Both the position numbers and the translations under genes were made by a program. This document shows positions 1 to 9,906 of a stretch of DNA of 64,000 nucleotides, one piece after another. Origin of the DNA: Atherix ibis. Taxonomy: Eukaryota > Arthropoda > Insecta > Diptera > Athericidae. The stretch is from assembly GCA_958298945.1 (NCBI GenBank), contig OY282610.1, positions 46,817,667 to 46,881,666 of the forward strand. Reading direction: 5' to 3'. The first letter of the stretch is position 1. Every line of letters begins with the position of its first letter. The notes beneath the pieces were generated by a model that was not told the DNA's origin, did no database searches, and was given only the letters and a program-made list of their open reading frames with translations.

Positions 1-39
1 AGTACAGAGTCCTCATAGTACGAGAATCTCCTGTACGGA

Positions 40-300
40 AGAACTCCACAATGTGGATCACGGATTTAGGTAAGATTGACCTCGATAGTTGCAGATCGGT
101 TGCTACATCCGTGATTATAAATAAACTTGCTTCGAGCTCGTCCAACTGTTTGAAAAAAAATTTGCCTATATATAGACGGGTAGATCTGGATGAAATAGCG
201 ACGATTGGAAGTAGAGAGAGAAAGTGCAAGGATCTGTCTCTAACGTTGAGATTATTAAAGATGAGGAAGATAAATTTCTTTTCTTGTTGGGGGTGGTCAT
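40..300. repeat. Degenerate dispersed repeat, copy 1
   Basis: This segment resembles 41,415-41,690. Shared blocks, in order, are CACAATGT, TGACCTCGA, CATCCGTGA and GTCTCTAAC followed by TTGA and GATTATTAAA-like sequence. The copies are well diverged with small indels, as expected of an old interspersed repeat. No reading frame is convincingly conserved and I do not recognise the family. A short open frame at 51-302 is not supported as a gene. The family could be a non-LTR element, because the 41-kb copy sits in LINE-like debris, but that is inference. Confidence 0.45.
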
Positions 301-560
301 AATACAATAGTTTTTACCAAAGCAAAGAGTCGACAATTAGTAAAGCAAAGGTTACTATGGGGTTTCGACAAGCTTCACTGGCTAGTCTGATTCAATGACT
401 AACTACTGTCTCAATACACCTTAATCCTGCTATTGGAATCCTGACCCATATAGTGAAGAAATAGATTACTTTTCCATCTAAAAGCGCGTCAGTTAACCTA
501 ATTGCATACTTTGTCTAACGTAACACTTACTGCTGACCAAAAAATTAACCACACTATAGA

Positions 561-1700
561 TACGAGGGTCATTCAACAAGCACTTAGCCTACAAAAGAAA
601 AACGAAAATTTTGGAAAGGTGGCAATTTATTTTTCCACATAATCTTCTTCGAGCTCGATACACTTGGCCCAGCGATGATCTAACTTTTTTAACCCGTCCA
701 AAAAATACATTTTATCGAGGGAAGCAAAATAGGCCTCCGTGGCGACGATGACCTCCTCATTCGACCCAAATCTATTCCCGGCGAGTGATTTTTTCAGGTT
801 TGGAAACAAAAAGTAGTCACAGGGGGCCAAATCTGGAGAGTACGGTGGATGGGGCAGCAATTCATAGCGCAATTCGACCAATTTGACCATGGCGCGTTGT
901 CGTGGTGGAACAGCACTTTTTTCTTCGCAAACCGGAGCCGTTTTTTCTTCAATTCGACGTCAAATCGGCCCAATAAGTCAGCATAGTAGCGTCCCATGAT
1001 TGTTTTACCCTTCTCGAGGTAATCGATGTGGATCACACCTTGTGAATCCCAGAAAACGGTGGCCATCACCTTTCCGGCCGATCGAACAGTCTTCGCCTTC
1101 TTCGGAGCACGTTCGCCGGATGAAGTCCACTGTTTCGACTGTTCCTTGGTCTCTGGTGTGTACCAGTGAATCCATGTTTCGTCGACGGTCACGAAACGAC
1201 GCTAGAACTCCGCTGGATTGCGCTGAAACAGCGCCAAACACGTCGCCGATGTGGTTTCACGGTTGCGCTTGTTTTCCGGTGTGAGCAAACGCGGCACCCA
1301 TCGCGCCGACAGCTTTCTCATGCCCAGTTCTTCGTGTAGAATATGATGCACCGTTCCTACTGCGATGCCCACAGTCTCAGCTATCTCGTGAACGGTCGCC
1401 ATCGAAGGAGAACAGTCACCATACACAGCATCCAAGCGATCTTTGATTTCGCTGCGCGTTTTCCCTTCCAAAAACAAGAATCTAATCACCGAACGATATT
1501 GTTCTTTTTCCATTTTTGTGCAACCGACCGACACGCTCGCTTTCAAAGGCTCTCAAAACAAAACTAATGAAAGGAATCAACTGATTATAGGCTACTAACA
1601 GTAGGCTACTAAAAGAATGTACTGCACGATGGTAAATTTCTTTTGTGACAGCAGTTCCATTGGGCGGTGAGGCTAAGTACTTATTTTATTATTGTATAAT
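561..1700 (-). mobile_element. Old mariner-like element A (DD34D type), decayed
   Basis: The left end begins after a TA at 561-562 with CGAGGGTCATTCAACAAG. The right end is only partly preserved: GAGGCTAAGTACTTATT near 1,671-1,688 is a degraded inverted match. The interior encodes a mariner transposase on the minus strand (627-1,546), broken as described separately. The left terminus and protein resemble the younger family at 9,907, 42,301 and 61,479, but clearly diverge from it. It is best read as an older related lineage, no longer autonomous. The exact right boundary is uncertain. Confidence 0.85.
627..1546 (-). pseudogene. Mariner transposase pseudogene (element A)
   Basis: Translation on the minus strand starts at a methionine in MEKEQYRSVIRF, about residue 12 of the open frame ending at 1,546. 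An HTH region follows, then WVPRLLTPENKRNR, the first catalytic motif VDETW near 1,185, HHDNAP near 925 and YSPDLAPCDYFLFPNLKK near 800-840. Three defects are visible. The N-terminal DNA-binding region jumps from SMATVH to EIAETVGI, so about 40 codons of a usual mariner are missing. An in-frame TAG interrupts AEF/RR at about 1,203. Around 880-905 the frame shifts just after the second aspartate, with loss of a few codons. All three DDD motifs are still readable across frames. No function is expected. Confidence 0.88.
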
Positions 1701-1702
1701 TT

Positions 1703-1748
1703 TAGAGGAGTTATAATAACACAGAGAATGATTATTATAACTCCTCTA
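1703..1748. repeat. Perfect 17-bp stem hairpin
   Basis: The arms at 1,703-1,719 and 1,732-1,748 are exact reverse complements, each holding AGAGGAGTTATAATAA or its complement. The spacer is 12 nt, CACAGAGAATGA. It sits between the degraded right end of mariner A and the left end of the next element at 1,770, and is not part of either recognisable terminal repeat. Confidence 0.8.
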
Positions 1749-1769
1749 CAACAATAATCATCTTAAAAA

Positions 1770-2320
1770 TACAGGATGCTTTTTATGTTTGATTTTATTT
1801 GGCCGCCATTTTGGTTTGAATGACATTTGTCTATTGCCATTTGATAGTCGTATATAACAATTTATTATAAAGCATCTAATACCACAGCAACGTTTTGAAA
1901 TTATTAAAACATTTTATTTAAAAAATTGCTTAATTGTGGTTGGCTTTGTTAATAAACAGAATAGCCGTTATTGGGGCACTGAAAACCCTCAACTGATACA
2001 CCAGAGACCACTACACCCTCGAAGAGTAACTGTATATTGCGGCATTTAGGCTGGCGGTATCATTTGTCAATATTTCTTTGAGAATGCTGGAGGTAATGCT
2101 GTAACAGTTACTGATAACAGCTATCGGGACATGTTGGAAAACTTTCTTCTACCCGAATTGAATTAATCAATTAGGCCGTCATAACATGTAGTTCCAAAAA
2201 GACCAGAGGCACGTATTTGACTGACATTATATTTCATATGTTACATAATGTTAAAGACCATATAATAGATCAATAAGATATAAATTATAAAATTGTATTT
2301 CATTTAAAAGTTCTTAGAAA
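1770..2320 (+). mobile_element. Internally deleted mariner-like element E1 (CAGGATGC ends)
   Basis: After a TA at 1,770-1,771 the sequence CAGGATGCTTTTTAT matches the left terminus of the larger copy at 4,849. Coding remnants on the plus strand are an N-terminal QQRFEIIKTFYLKN-like segment (about 1,886-1,930). It joins directly, through a deletion, to a central segment readable as GFVNKQNSRYWGTENPQL and GGIICQYFFENAGGNAVTV (about 1,940-2,165) with frame breaks. A 3' stretch ending TTTCATTTAAAAGTT near 2,318 matches the 3' region of the 4.8-kb copy, but the right terminal repeat is lost. It is a non-autonomous fossil. Confidence 0.75.
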
Positions 2321-2329
2321 AAAATTTTG

Positions 2330-4846
2330 AGCTGGAACATAAAATCCATCGTGTGCAAGAAAAACTCTTAAAAATACAAGAAAAAATCAGAATTAATTTT
2401 TGGCAAAGATTTTCTTAGAATATTTAAAAGGCAATTTCCTATTATGTGTTACGATCACCTCAGCTATTCTTCACAGAGTTTATACTATCGACTTAAGTTT
2501 TAAAAGCTTTTCCGTATGAATCCGACATTATCTCCGCTATAACCCGCTTAATAGACTTACTGAGGAGACATTTAATCGTCTAGATCATGTAACTTTATTC
2601 TACATACCACATCTTGTAACAAAATTACACATAACATTTCTAGTCTTATATAAATCAAAATAATTTCCGTTGCGTCACGTTGGAGTTCTACTACCAAGCC
2701 AGTCTCCTTAAATACAATTTTTAAATTTTGACCAGGAAATTTGCTCAGAATTAGGATTGAGGAGCCTCTCTCAACCACAATTTCCTTATCGAAAGCCTTT
2801 TACATTCCATTTTTTAATACTATGGCGTCCGTCCACCTCTCGTAGAGCTTCTTAATCCTCTTACCTGCTTTTACAGACCACTTTTTAATCCATTCAAAGG
2901 AAATAATATCTCTCCTGAAGTGCAAACATTCTCAAATAGTAATCTTACAACTACCATATTCTTTTAGTCGTTGTCATGATACATGATATAACCTCTACCG
3001 GAGGGATATTCTATAAAAAAACAAAAGACGTACCAGCAAAATGTTAAAAGCCCAAAAGCTATAACACCAGTTTTAGGAAATCATTCAGAAAATATCCATA
3101 ACAAAACTACCCAAAGTCCAAAAATCTTCTCGCTTAGAAAAACCGAATTAATTTAAATATATTTAAAAAAAAAACATTTAAATCAATCAGATAAAATTTC
3201 AATTAATTAATTATAAATAAAACAAAAATGGTATACCATATGTGTATAATATAGAAAATGACGAAATAAATTGAACTAACAAAGACAAAGTCTTCAACTT
3301 TTTTTTTTAATTAATTTAATTTAATTACTAAACCAATCTGAAAGCTATTTTATACTACACATATATATGGAAATATATACTTTAATATATTATATTTTAT
3401 CTCTTAACTTATATTGATACTAATACGTATGATAAATAATAGCACTTGTATGAGAAGAATGGAACCTATACTATTCCCATGATAAATATCTTGTATGGGT
3501 AAATATGTATAATACTTGGTATGGTGATTACGTAAGATATTTTCATTTCAAACTTTGGTCAAATAAAACAAAATTCAAACAAACTGACCACAAAGTTAGC
3601 CAGTTAGTAATATTTTCTGGATAATAAGAAAATATACAGCAAAACTGTGCAGGCTGGCTCTGACTCTGAAAGTGGATGGATGAGTGAAGAGGATCGAATT
3701 TAAAGTTTTTACCCAAAACAAAAGTTTTCATTCAATATCGATTCTATACAGTTTGAAGGAAATACGAATAGTACGATAACAGTGATTTTCTTTCATATGA
3801 GTTAATAGTCGTACATAGTTCATAGAAGGACACCATATACTGACCCGATGCTCTTTGGTCGAACCCATTAAATCAGTACACAAATCTATCTAAAATGGAC
3901 TTAAACAACTATTTCCAAAGTAGGATAACATACACTTTAGTTAGCATACACATCTATGCATAGAGGAAAATACATATCTAATGGTAATTTTTATTCCGAA
4001 TTTAGATTTTGATTCTAATTCAATAAAAGGAATCATACAAAAATTTAAATATTTTTCATCCTTCCTTTCTCTATAATCTAGATCGTAGTTAGTATGACAT
4101 AATCCCAAGCTCAATCTGAATAGGACTAAAAACGAATCGTTCCTAATCTGTCTTTTCAAATGATACTCGCACAACAGTTGAATAGATGACGAAGGGTTCG
4201 AAAATCTTTTAAGCGTCTAGACCCTTTTTCACATCTTTCAATTTTCAGGCTTCTTTTCTAACCAATACGAATATAATTTTATCATCTACCATCACGCTTT
4301 AAGTACAATTCTCAGCCCCCTCCTACTCTCATCCCATAAATTTCTACCAATTTTCAAAAGGCTGACGATTATGTTACCTATTATCCTTTACTATTTTAGC
4401 TTTAAAATTTTCTACTATAGCGACTCTTTTAAAGATATTTTTTACACCTTTTATTGCTATTATTTCAATATGCGTATTCCTTTGTGAAAGGGAAAAAAAT
4501 CAGTTTTTTTTACACAAATTTTGAACTTATTCCTTTTCGAAATTGAAATTCTACGATTTCAATTTTACGAAAAATATATTTTTCTTATATTTTGAATTAG
4601 TTTTATTTATTCTTGCAGCTTTCTTACGAAAATCGATTTTGTTTCTAAATACTTCAGTTTCTAAAATGGCGTAAATTACTTTCAAAAATTTCTTTTCTGG
4701 CTCTAAATATGTTCAATCAGTTTCGGTTTAAGCTCACAATGTTCTCAAGAATCCTCAAACATACGCAAAATAGTATCCTCAATAATATTTTGTTGCTCAG
4801 TTGAAATTTTTCCTGCACATTTTCTTCCGGCCAAAACTGTCTCTTA
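2330..4846. other. AT-rich intergenic stretch, no gene recognised
   Basis: I see only short, uncharacteristic open frames and A/T-rich low-complexity sequence here. Around 2,780-2,960 the composition is more mixed, and it could be an old repeat, but I cannot match it to a family. No RNA gene, repeat array or transposon terminus is visible. Confidence 0.5.
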
Positions 4847-7262
4847 TACAGGATGCTTTTTATATTACAGGTCAATTTTGTTCGCCTGAAATTTTAGTTT
4901 TGATAATATTTGTTTGTTGGCATTTAACAGTTGTAGATAATGATCGATAGCAATTTGTTATGAAGTATTTAAAGCTGCAACAACGTGTCAAAATTATTAA
5001 AATATTTTATTTAAATAATAAATAGTTAACCATTCAGCGTGTATTGAATAATTTTGAAAATATGCATACAGTGGGAGATAAAGCGAAGGCTAGGTGACAA
5101 TTAAGCCAATGTACACCTGAAAAGATTGATGCAGTGAGGCAGAGTGTTGCTGAATGTCCGGGTACCTCTCATCGACGCCGTGCACAAGAATTGGAAATAT
5201 TTCATTAATGTTCATTAAACATTTTCAAAAAGATTTGCTTTTTTGCCCGTAAAAATTTTAAGTAACACAATAGCTGCAGGCAAATGATCATGAATGGCGG
5301 CGATACTGGCGTGCTCGACTTTTACAGCTCGGTATAGCGACGAAGCACATTTCGACTTGGCTGGTTTTGTTAATGAACAGAATAGCCACTATTGGGGCTC
5401 TGAAAACCCTCAACTGGCGTGCTCGACTTTTACAGCATTATGAGCGACGAAGCACACTTCGACTTGGCTGGCTTTGTTAATGAACAAAATAGCCGCTATT
5501 GGGGCTCTGAAAACCCTCAACTCATACACCAAAGGCGACTACACCCTCGTAGAGTAACTGTATGCTGCGGCTTTTGGGCTGGCGGTATCATTGAGCAATA
5601 TTATTAGGGCTCTGAAAATTGGGCGCTATTGGGGCTCTGAAAATCCTCAACTGGTACACCAAAGATCACTACACTCTCGTAGAGAAACTTTATGGTGCTG
5701 CATTAGGGCTGGCGGTATCATTGAGCAATATTATTGGGACTCTGAAAATAGGGCGCTATTGGCGCTCTGAAAACCCTCAACTGGTACACCAAAGATCACA
5801 ACACTCTCGTAGAGAAACTTTATGGTGCTGCATTAGGGCTGGCGGTATCATTGAGCAATATTATTGGGACTCTGAAAATTGGGCGCTACTGGGGCTCTGA
5901 AAACCCTCAACTGGCGTGCTCGACTTTTACAGCATAATGAGCGACGAAGCACACTTCGACTTGGCTGGCTTTGTTAATGAACAGAATAGCCGCTATTGGG
6001 GCTCTGAAAACCCTCAACTGATACACCAAAGGCCACTACACCATCGAAGAGTAACTGTATGGTGCGGCTTTTGAGCTGGCAGTATCATTGAGCAATATTA
6101 TTGGGACTCTGAAAATTGGGCGCTATTGGGGCTCTGAAAACCCTCAACTGGTACACCAAAGATCACTACACTCTCGTAGAGAAACTTTATGGTGCTGCAT
6201 TAGGGCTGGCGGTATCATTGAGCAATATTATTGGGACTCTGAAAATTGGGCGCTATTGGCGCTCTGAAAACCCTCAACTGGTACACCAAAGATCACAACA
6301 CTCACGTAGAGAAACTTTATGGTGCTGCATTAGGGCTGGCGGTATCATTGAGCAATATTATTGGGACTCTGAAAATTGGGTGCTATTGGCGCTCTGAAAA
6401 CCCTCAACTGGTACACCAAAGATCACAACACTCACGTAGAGAAACTTTATGGTGCTGCATTAGGGCTGGCGGTATCATTGAGCAATATTATTGGGACTCT
6501 GAAAATTGGGCGCTACTGGGGCTCTGAAAACTCTCAACTGGTATACCAAAGATCACTACACTCTCGTAGAGAAACTTTATGGTGCTGCATTAGGGCTGGC
6601 GGTATCATTAAGCAATATTATTGGGACTCTGAAAATTGGGCGCTATTGGGGCTCTGAAAACCCTCAACTGGTACACCAAAGATCACTACACTCTCGTAGA
6701 GAAACTTTATGGTGCTGCATTAGGGCTGGCGGTATAATTGAGCAATATTATTGGTACTCTGAAAATTGGGCGCTATTGGGGCTCTGAAAACCCTCAACTG
6801 GTACACCAAAGATCATAACACTCTCGTTAGTGCGGCGGCATCATTGGGCAATATTTCTTTGAGAATGCTGGAGGCAATGCTGTAACAGTTACTGGTGAAA
6901 CTTTCTTGTACCCGAATTGGATCAACTAAGCCTATAGAATATGTGGTTCGAACAAGATAATGACACATCACACACAGCTTGTGCTACGATAGAAATTTTG
7001 AGAGAACTTTTTCCCAACCGAATAAGTGGTGATATCGGCTGATCCCCACGACCCCCTGATTTAAACCCTCCCGATTATAGATGTACTTGAAGGAAAGGGT
7101 ATACACTAATAAGCCCATAATAACCTCGCGGCTTAAATATAACATTCGAAACAAACTTGCCAAAATAACACCAGAGGTCTTCGAAAATGTTATGAAAAAT
7201 ATTCATCAAATAGCTTCATATGATTTAATATTTCATTTAAAAGTTATAAAGCGTACCCTGTA
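4847..7262 (+). mobile_element. Mariner-like element E2 with internal tandem expansion
   Basis: TA duplications flank it (4,847-4,848 and 7,261-7,262). The termini are inverted: CAGGATGCTTTTTAT on the left, and CAGGGTACGCTTTATA read inward from the right. Plus-strand coding remnants run in the expected order. QQRVKIIKIFYLNN is near 4,985. An HTH/linker part with TPEKIDAVRQSVAE is near 5,110-5,160 and TSHRRRAQELEIF near 5,170. SDEAHFDLAGFVNEQN is near 5,435. FEQDNDTSHTA is near 6,945, and DLNPPDY plus YLKERVYTNKP near 7,060-7,110. By my count 38 residues lie between the aspartates at 6,956 and 7,073, longer than the DD34D of mariner proper and closer to DD37-41D groups. Multiple stops and the array at 5,387-6,829 make it inactive. 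Confidence 0.85.
5387..6829 (+). repeat. 130-bp minisatellite with interspersed 107-bp units
   Basis: Each unit restarts at CGCTATTGG or a close variant, at 5,387, 5,494, 5,624, 5,754, 5,884, 5,991, 6,121, 6,251, 6,381, 6,511, 6,641 and 6,771. Most steps are exactly 130 bp; the 5,387 and 5,884 steps are 107 bp. This gives nine full 130-bp units, a final partial one, and two 107-bp units. The 130-bp unit derives from the transposase segment around SENPQL...GGIIEQYY. The 107-bp unit derives from the adjacent SDEAHFDLAGF segment. A 17-bp near-repeat (TATTGGGRCTCTGAAAA) at both unit edges is a likely seed for unequal exchange. Since 130 leaves remainder 1 on division by 3, the reading frame rotates at each unit, so the staggered 93-residue open frames here are artefacts. 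Confidence 0.93.
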
Positions 7263-8220
7263 TTAACTCAAAACTATTTTTAAAGTAATTATTAAAAAAA
7301 TCTTCAAACGAAATACATTTTATTTTAAGTAATAATAGTAAGTCCTGAACCTAATATTCTTAATAATAAATTTAACAATTTTATTAGTGACTCAAAATAT
7401 TTTAAACCACACCTAGTTTAGCTTAATATATTTCTATATCTACAGATTAAAATTTTTAAAATTATATTAAAGGTAATTTTTGACACCTTTTATTACTAAA
7501 TATAATTTGACTGTTTTTCCATTCCAAAACTTAAAATATTTAATATAAAATTATTGAAACTATCTTCTGACGGTATTCATTTGATTAAAATACGAGTAAA
7601 TTCAACAATATCAATGCTGACTCAAAATATTTCTCACATCTCACATAAAAATTTGCTTATTTTTAATTTAAAATAATTTTGTTATATCCTTTTTTATAAG
7701 ATGAAATTTTACTCAAAAATTCCCATATTGGCTCAAAAAAGTATCAATAAATATTTATTTACTATAAAATAATGCAATTTTTTTTTTGAATATATGAAAT
7801 CAGTTCTATTTTTACACTCGACATTTTCAAAAATTTTACTTTTCAACTTATAATATTTTTGTTCTTAAAAAATCTCTAGCATGAACAAATACTAACATAC
7901 TTATTAGCTTAAAAGTTTCTATATTGAGATTCTACCAAATTAAATTTTCGAATTTACCATAAACATTTTTTCCACTCAAAATAGTTTTAAAAATTTAAAC
8001 GGTGACTGAAAATATTTTCAACTCCTCCTGATTTGGTTCAGATGAAAATTATTTTGTTTTAAATTTAAATAATTTCCATTTTTTCTGTTTTAATAAGAAA
8101 TTTAGTCAAAAATTTCATGATTAGCTTAAAAATTATTAATAAAAAATTATTTACTATAAAATATTATTAAAAAAACTTGGACTCAACAGGGCATACCCTG
8201 TTGAGTAGTTTTTGTTTCGA
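7263..8220. repeat. Degenerate long-period (~385 bp) AT-rich repeat
   Basis: GTGACTCAAAATATTT-like starts recur at about 7,386, 7,618 and 8,003. The phrase TTATTTACTATAAAATA recurs at about 7,757 and 8,143, 386 bp apart. Intervening words such as TTAGCTTA/TTTGCTTA and ACTCAAAAATT also recur in order. This indicates two to three heavily diverged tandem copies. The AT bias inflates chance matches, so the period is approximate. Confidence 0.4.
8181..8206. repeat. GC-richer perfect hairpin, 11-bp arms
   Basis: ACTCAACAGGG at 8,181-8,191 and its exact complement at 8,196-8,206 enclose the loop CATA. The stem is GC-rich for this region. Its inner core ACAGGG/CCCTGT resembles the outer ends of the element at 4,849-7,260, so it could be a shrunken element remnant. 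Confidence 0.7.
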
Positions 8221-9906
8221 ATTTCAGCCTAAATTAATATTTCGAACTTTTCACTAATAATTTTGTGTAATTCTTTTTAAAATTAATTTTTCAAAATATT
8301 ATCAATCGATGAATTATAAAACCTAGAATAATATTTATTAACAATTTAATGCAAATATTTCTGCTGCATAATTTGATTGATTTCATTAAAATAATAAAAA
8401 CTGAATGTTACAATACTTTTGGCTTTTTTTTTATATAGATTTATTTTTATCAATTCGGTAAAGAAAAATTAATATTTTAAAATTTTATGAGTAGAAAAAT
8501 ATACAAAATATATTTTTTCAAAATTATAGCTCTTATTGTAAATTTTATGCATATTGATATGAACTTCCTGGAAATATGGGAATAATTTTTTTTTTTTTTT
8601 CAAATCATGAACAGAAATATGAATATTTTGTAGTAATTTAGAGAAAAAAGAATCTATACTTGGCGGAAATTGATTTTTTACAAGGGTAAATTTTGCATAG
8701 TCAGAATTATTCTTAGAAAAATAATTTTTTACTGTAAGAAAATTTTCCAGTCATACTTTATTCGATAAAAAGTTCGCATTTATCTAAATAAGAATTGGAA
8801 AATCATCCAATTACTTACTTTGTGTACTCATATATGGTTGTCGGAAAATCGTGTAGCTTTTTCCATGTAATTGAATATATGTAGTTTCATTTTTTGTCAT
8901 ACTATAAAAATCCCCCATTCACCCTGTACACGAGTACACATAAATATCTATGCTATCGTTTGTGTTTTATGGTGATGGAGTTACTATTGTATATATAGTA
9001 TGATCCGCTCGTTTTCTTCTGGCATTAAATATGTGAACACAAGTCAAATAAGTAATCGGGGGTTGACGTACAATTCCAATCAACCCAAATTCATTAGATA
9101 ATGTTTGCTTAAGTAAAACGATTTTCAATTTCTTTTTGGAAATGGGAGAAGGGGAAAAAATACTACGTAATTTACAGGCAATCTAGTCTAGAAGTTTTCG
9201 TCGTCTGCCTAAAGCAATAGAAATAGAAACTAGCACACACTGTTGATTAAGTACAAAAATAGACAAAACAATCTAAATACGAGCTAAATCATAGGTAACC
9301 TGGGGTTTTAATAGAAAATTCACTATCAAGTTGACATAAAACATGAAACAAATGCAAACAACTGCGATCGTTTAGATTAAAAACTGTCAAAGCAATTCGA
9401 TGGTCGATGGATTTACTATCATTCGTTGGGCATGTGCTTGGAGTTCTTTGCATAACGCATAAAATTTTTATATTACAATATATAAACGATTCCCATATAC
9501 TGGGGGCTCTATGTATATATGGTATTTCTGTATTAACTCTTCGAACATGCAATAATAGAGAAATTTACGCATTCACAACAAATATAATAGCCGGTAATGA
9601 ATTGAATTGCGAAATGAGTGTAGAAACTTTAAGGATTATAATGGTATGCATGAGAAGTTAATTCCTTATTTAATTAGATGAACACGCAAATGACTACTAT
9701 ATATGAGAAAAAAACTTAAATATAAAAACGTACCAGCCAATTAGATTAGGGCACACGTGAAAAATGTTTTATATAATTTTTATTTAATATTATTTGTGTT
9801 ATTATAAATATTATTTAATATATTTCAATAAAATTAATAATAAAAACTAAAAAAGTCTAAAGTAAAATAAATAAAAATAAAAAAAAATTATAAAATTTTT
9901 GTGTAA
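8221..9906. other. Intergenic stretch, no gene recognised
   Basis: The first 700 bases are AT-rich with homopolymer runs, including a long T run at about 8,587-8,600. From about 8,800 to 9,700 the composition is more mixed, with overlapping open frames on both strands near 9,289-9,661. These frames show no family motif and no start context that would support a gene. Confidence 0.5.

Noticed and set aside
5419..6787. Series of 93-codon open frames staggered by 130 bp, as possible repeated small proteins
   Set aside because: They are frame-rotated readings of a 130-bp tandem repeat derived from a transposase; no frame runs through and the peptides are mostly out of the original frame.
5387..6829. 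Direct repeats considered as a CRISPR-like array
   Set aside because: Units are long, contiguous and transposase-derived, with no repeat-spacer alternation, and the setting is eukaryotic.
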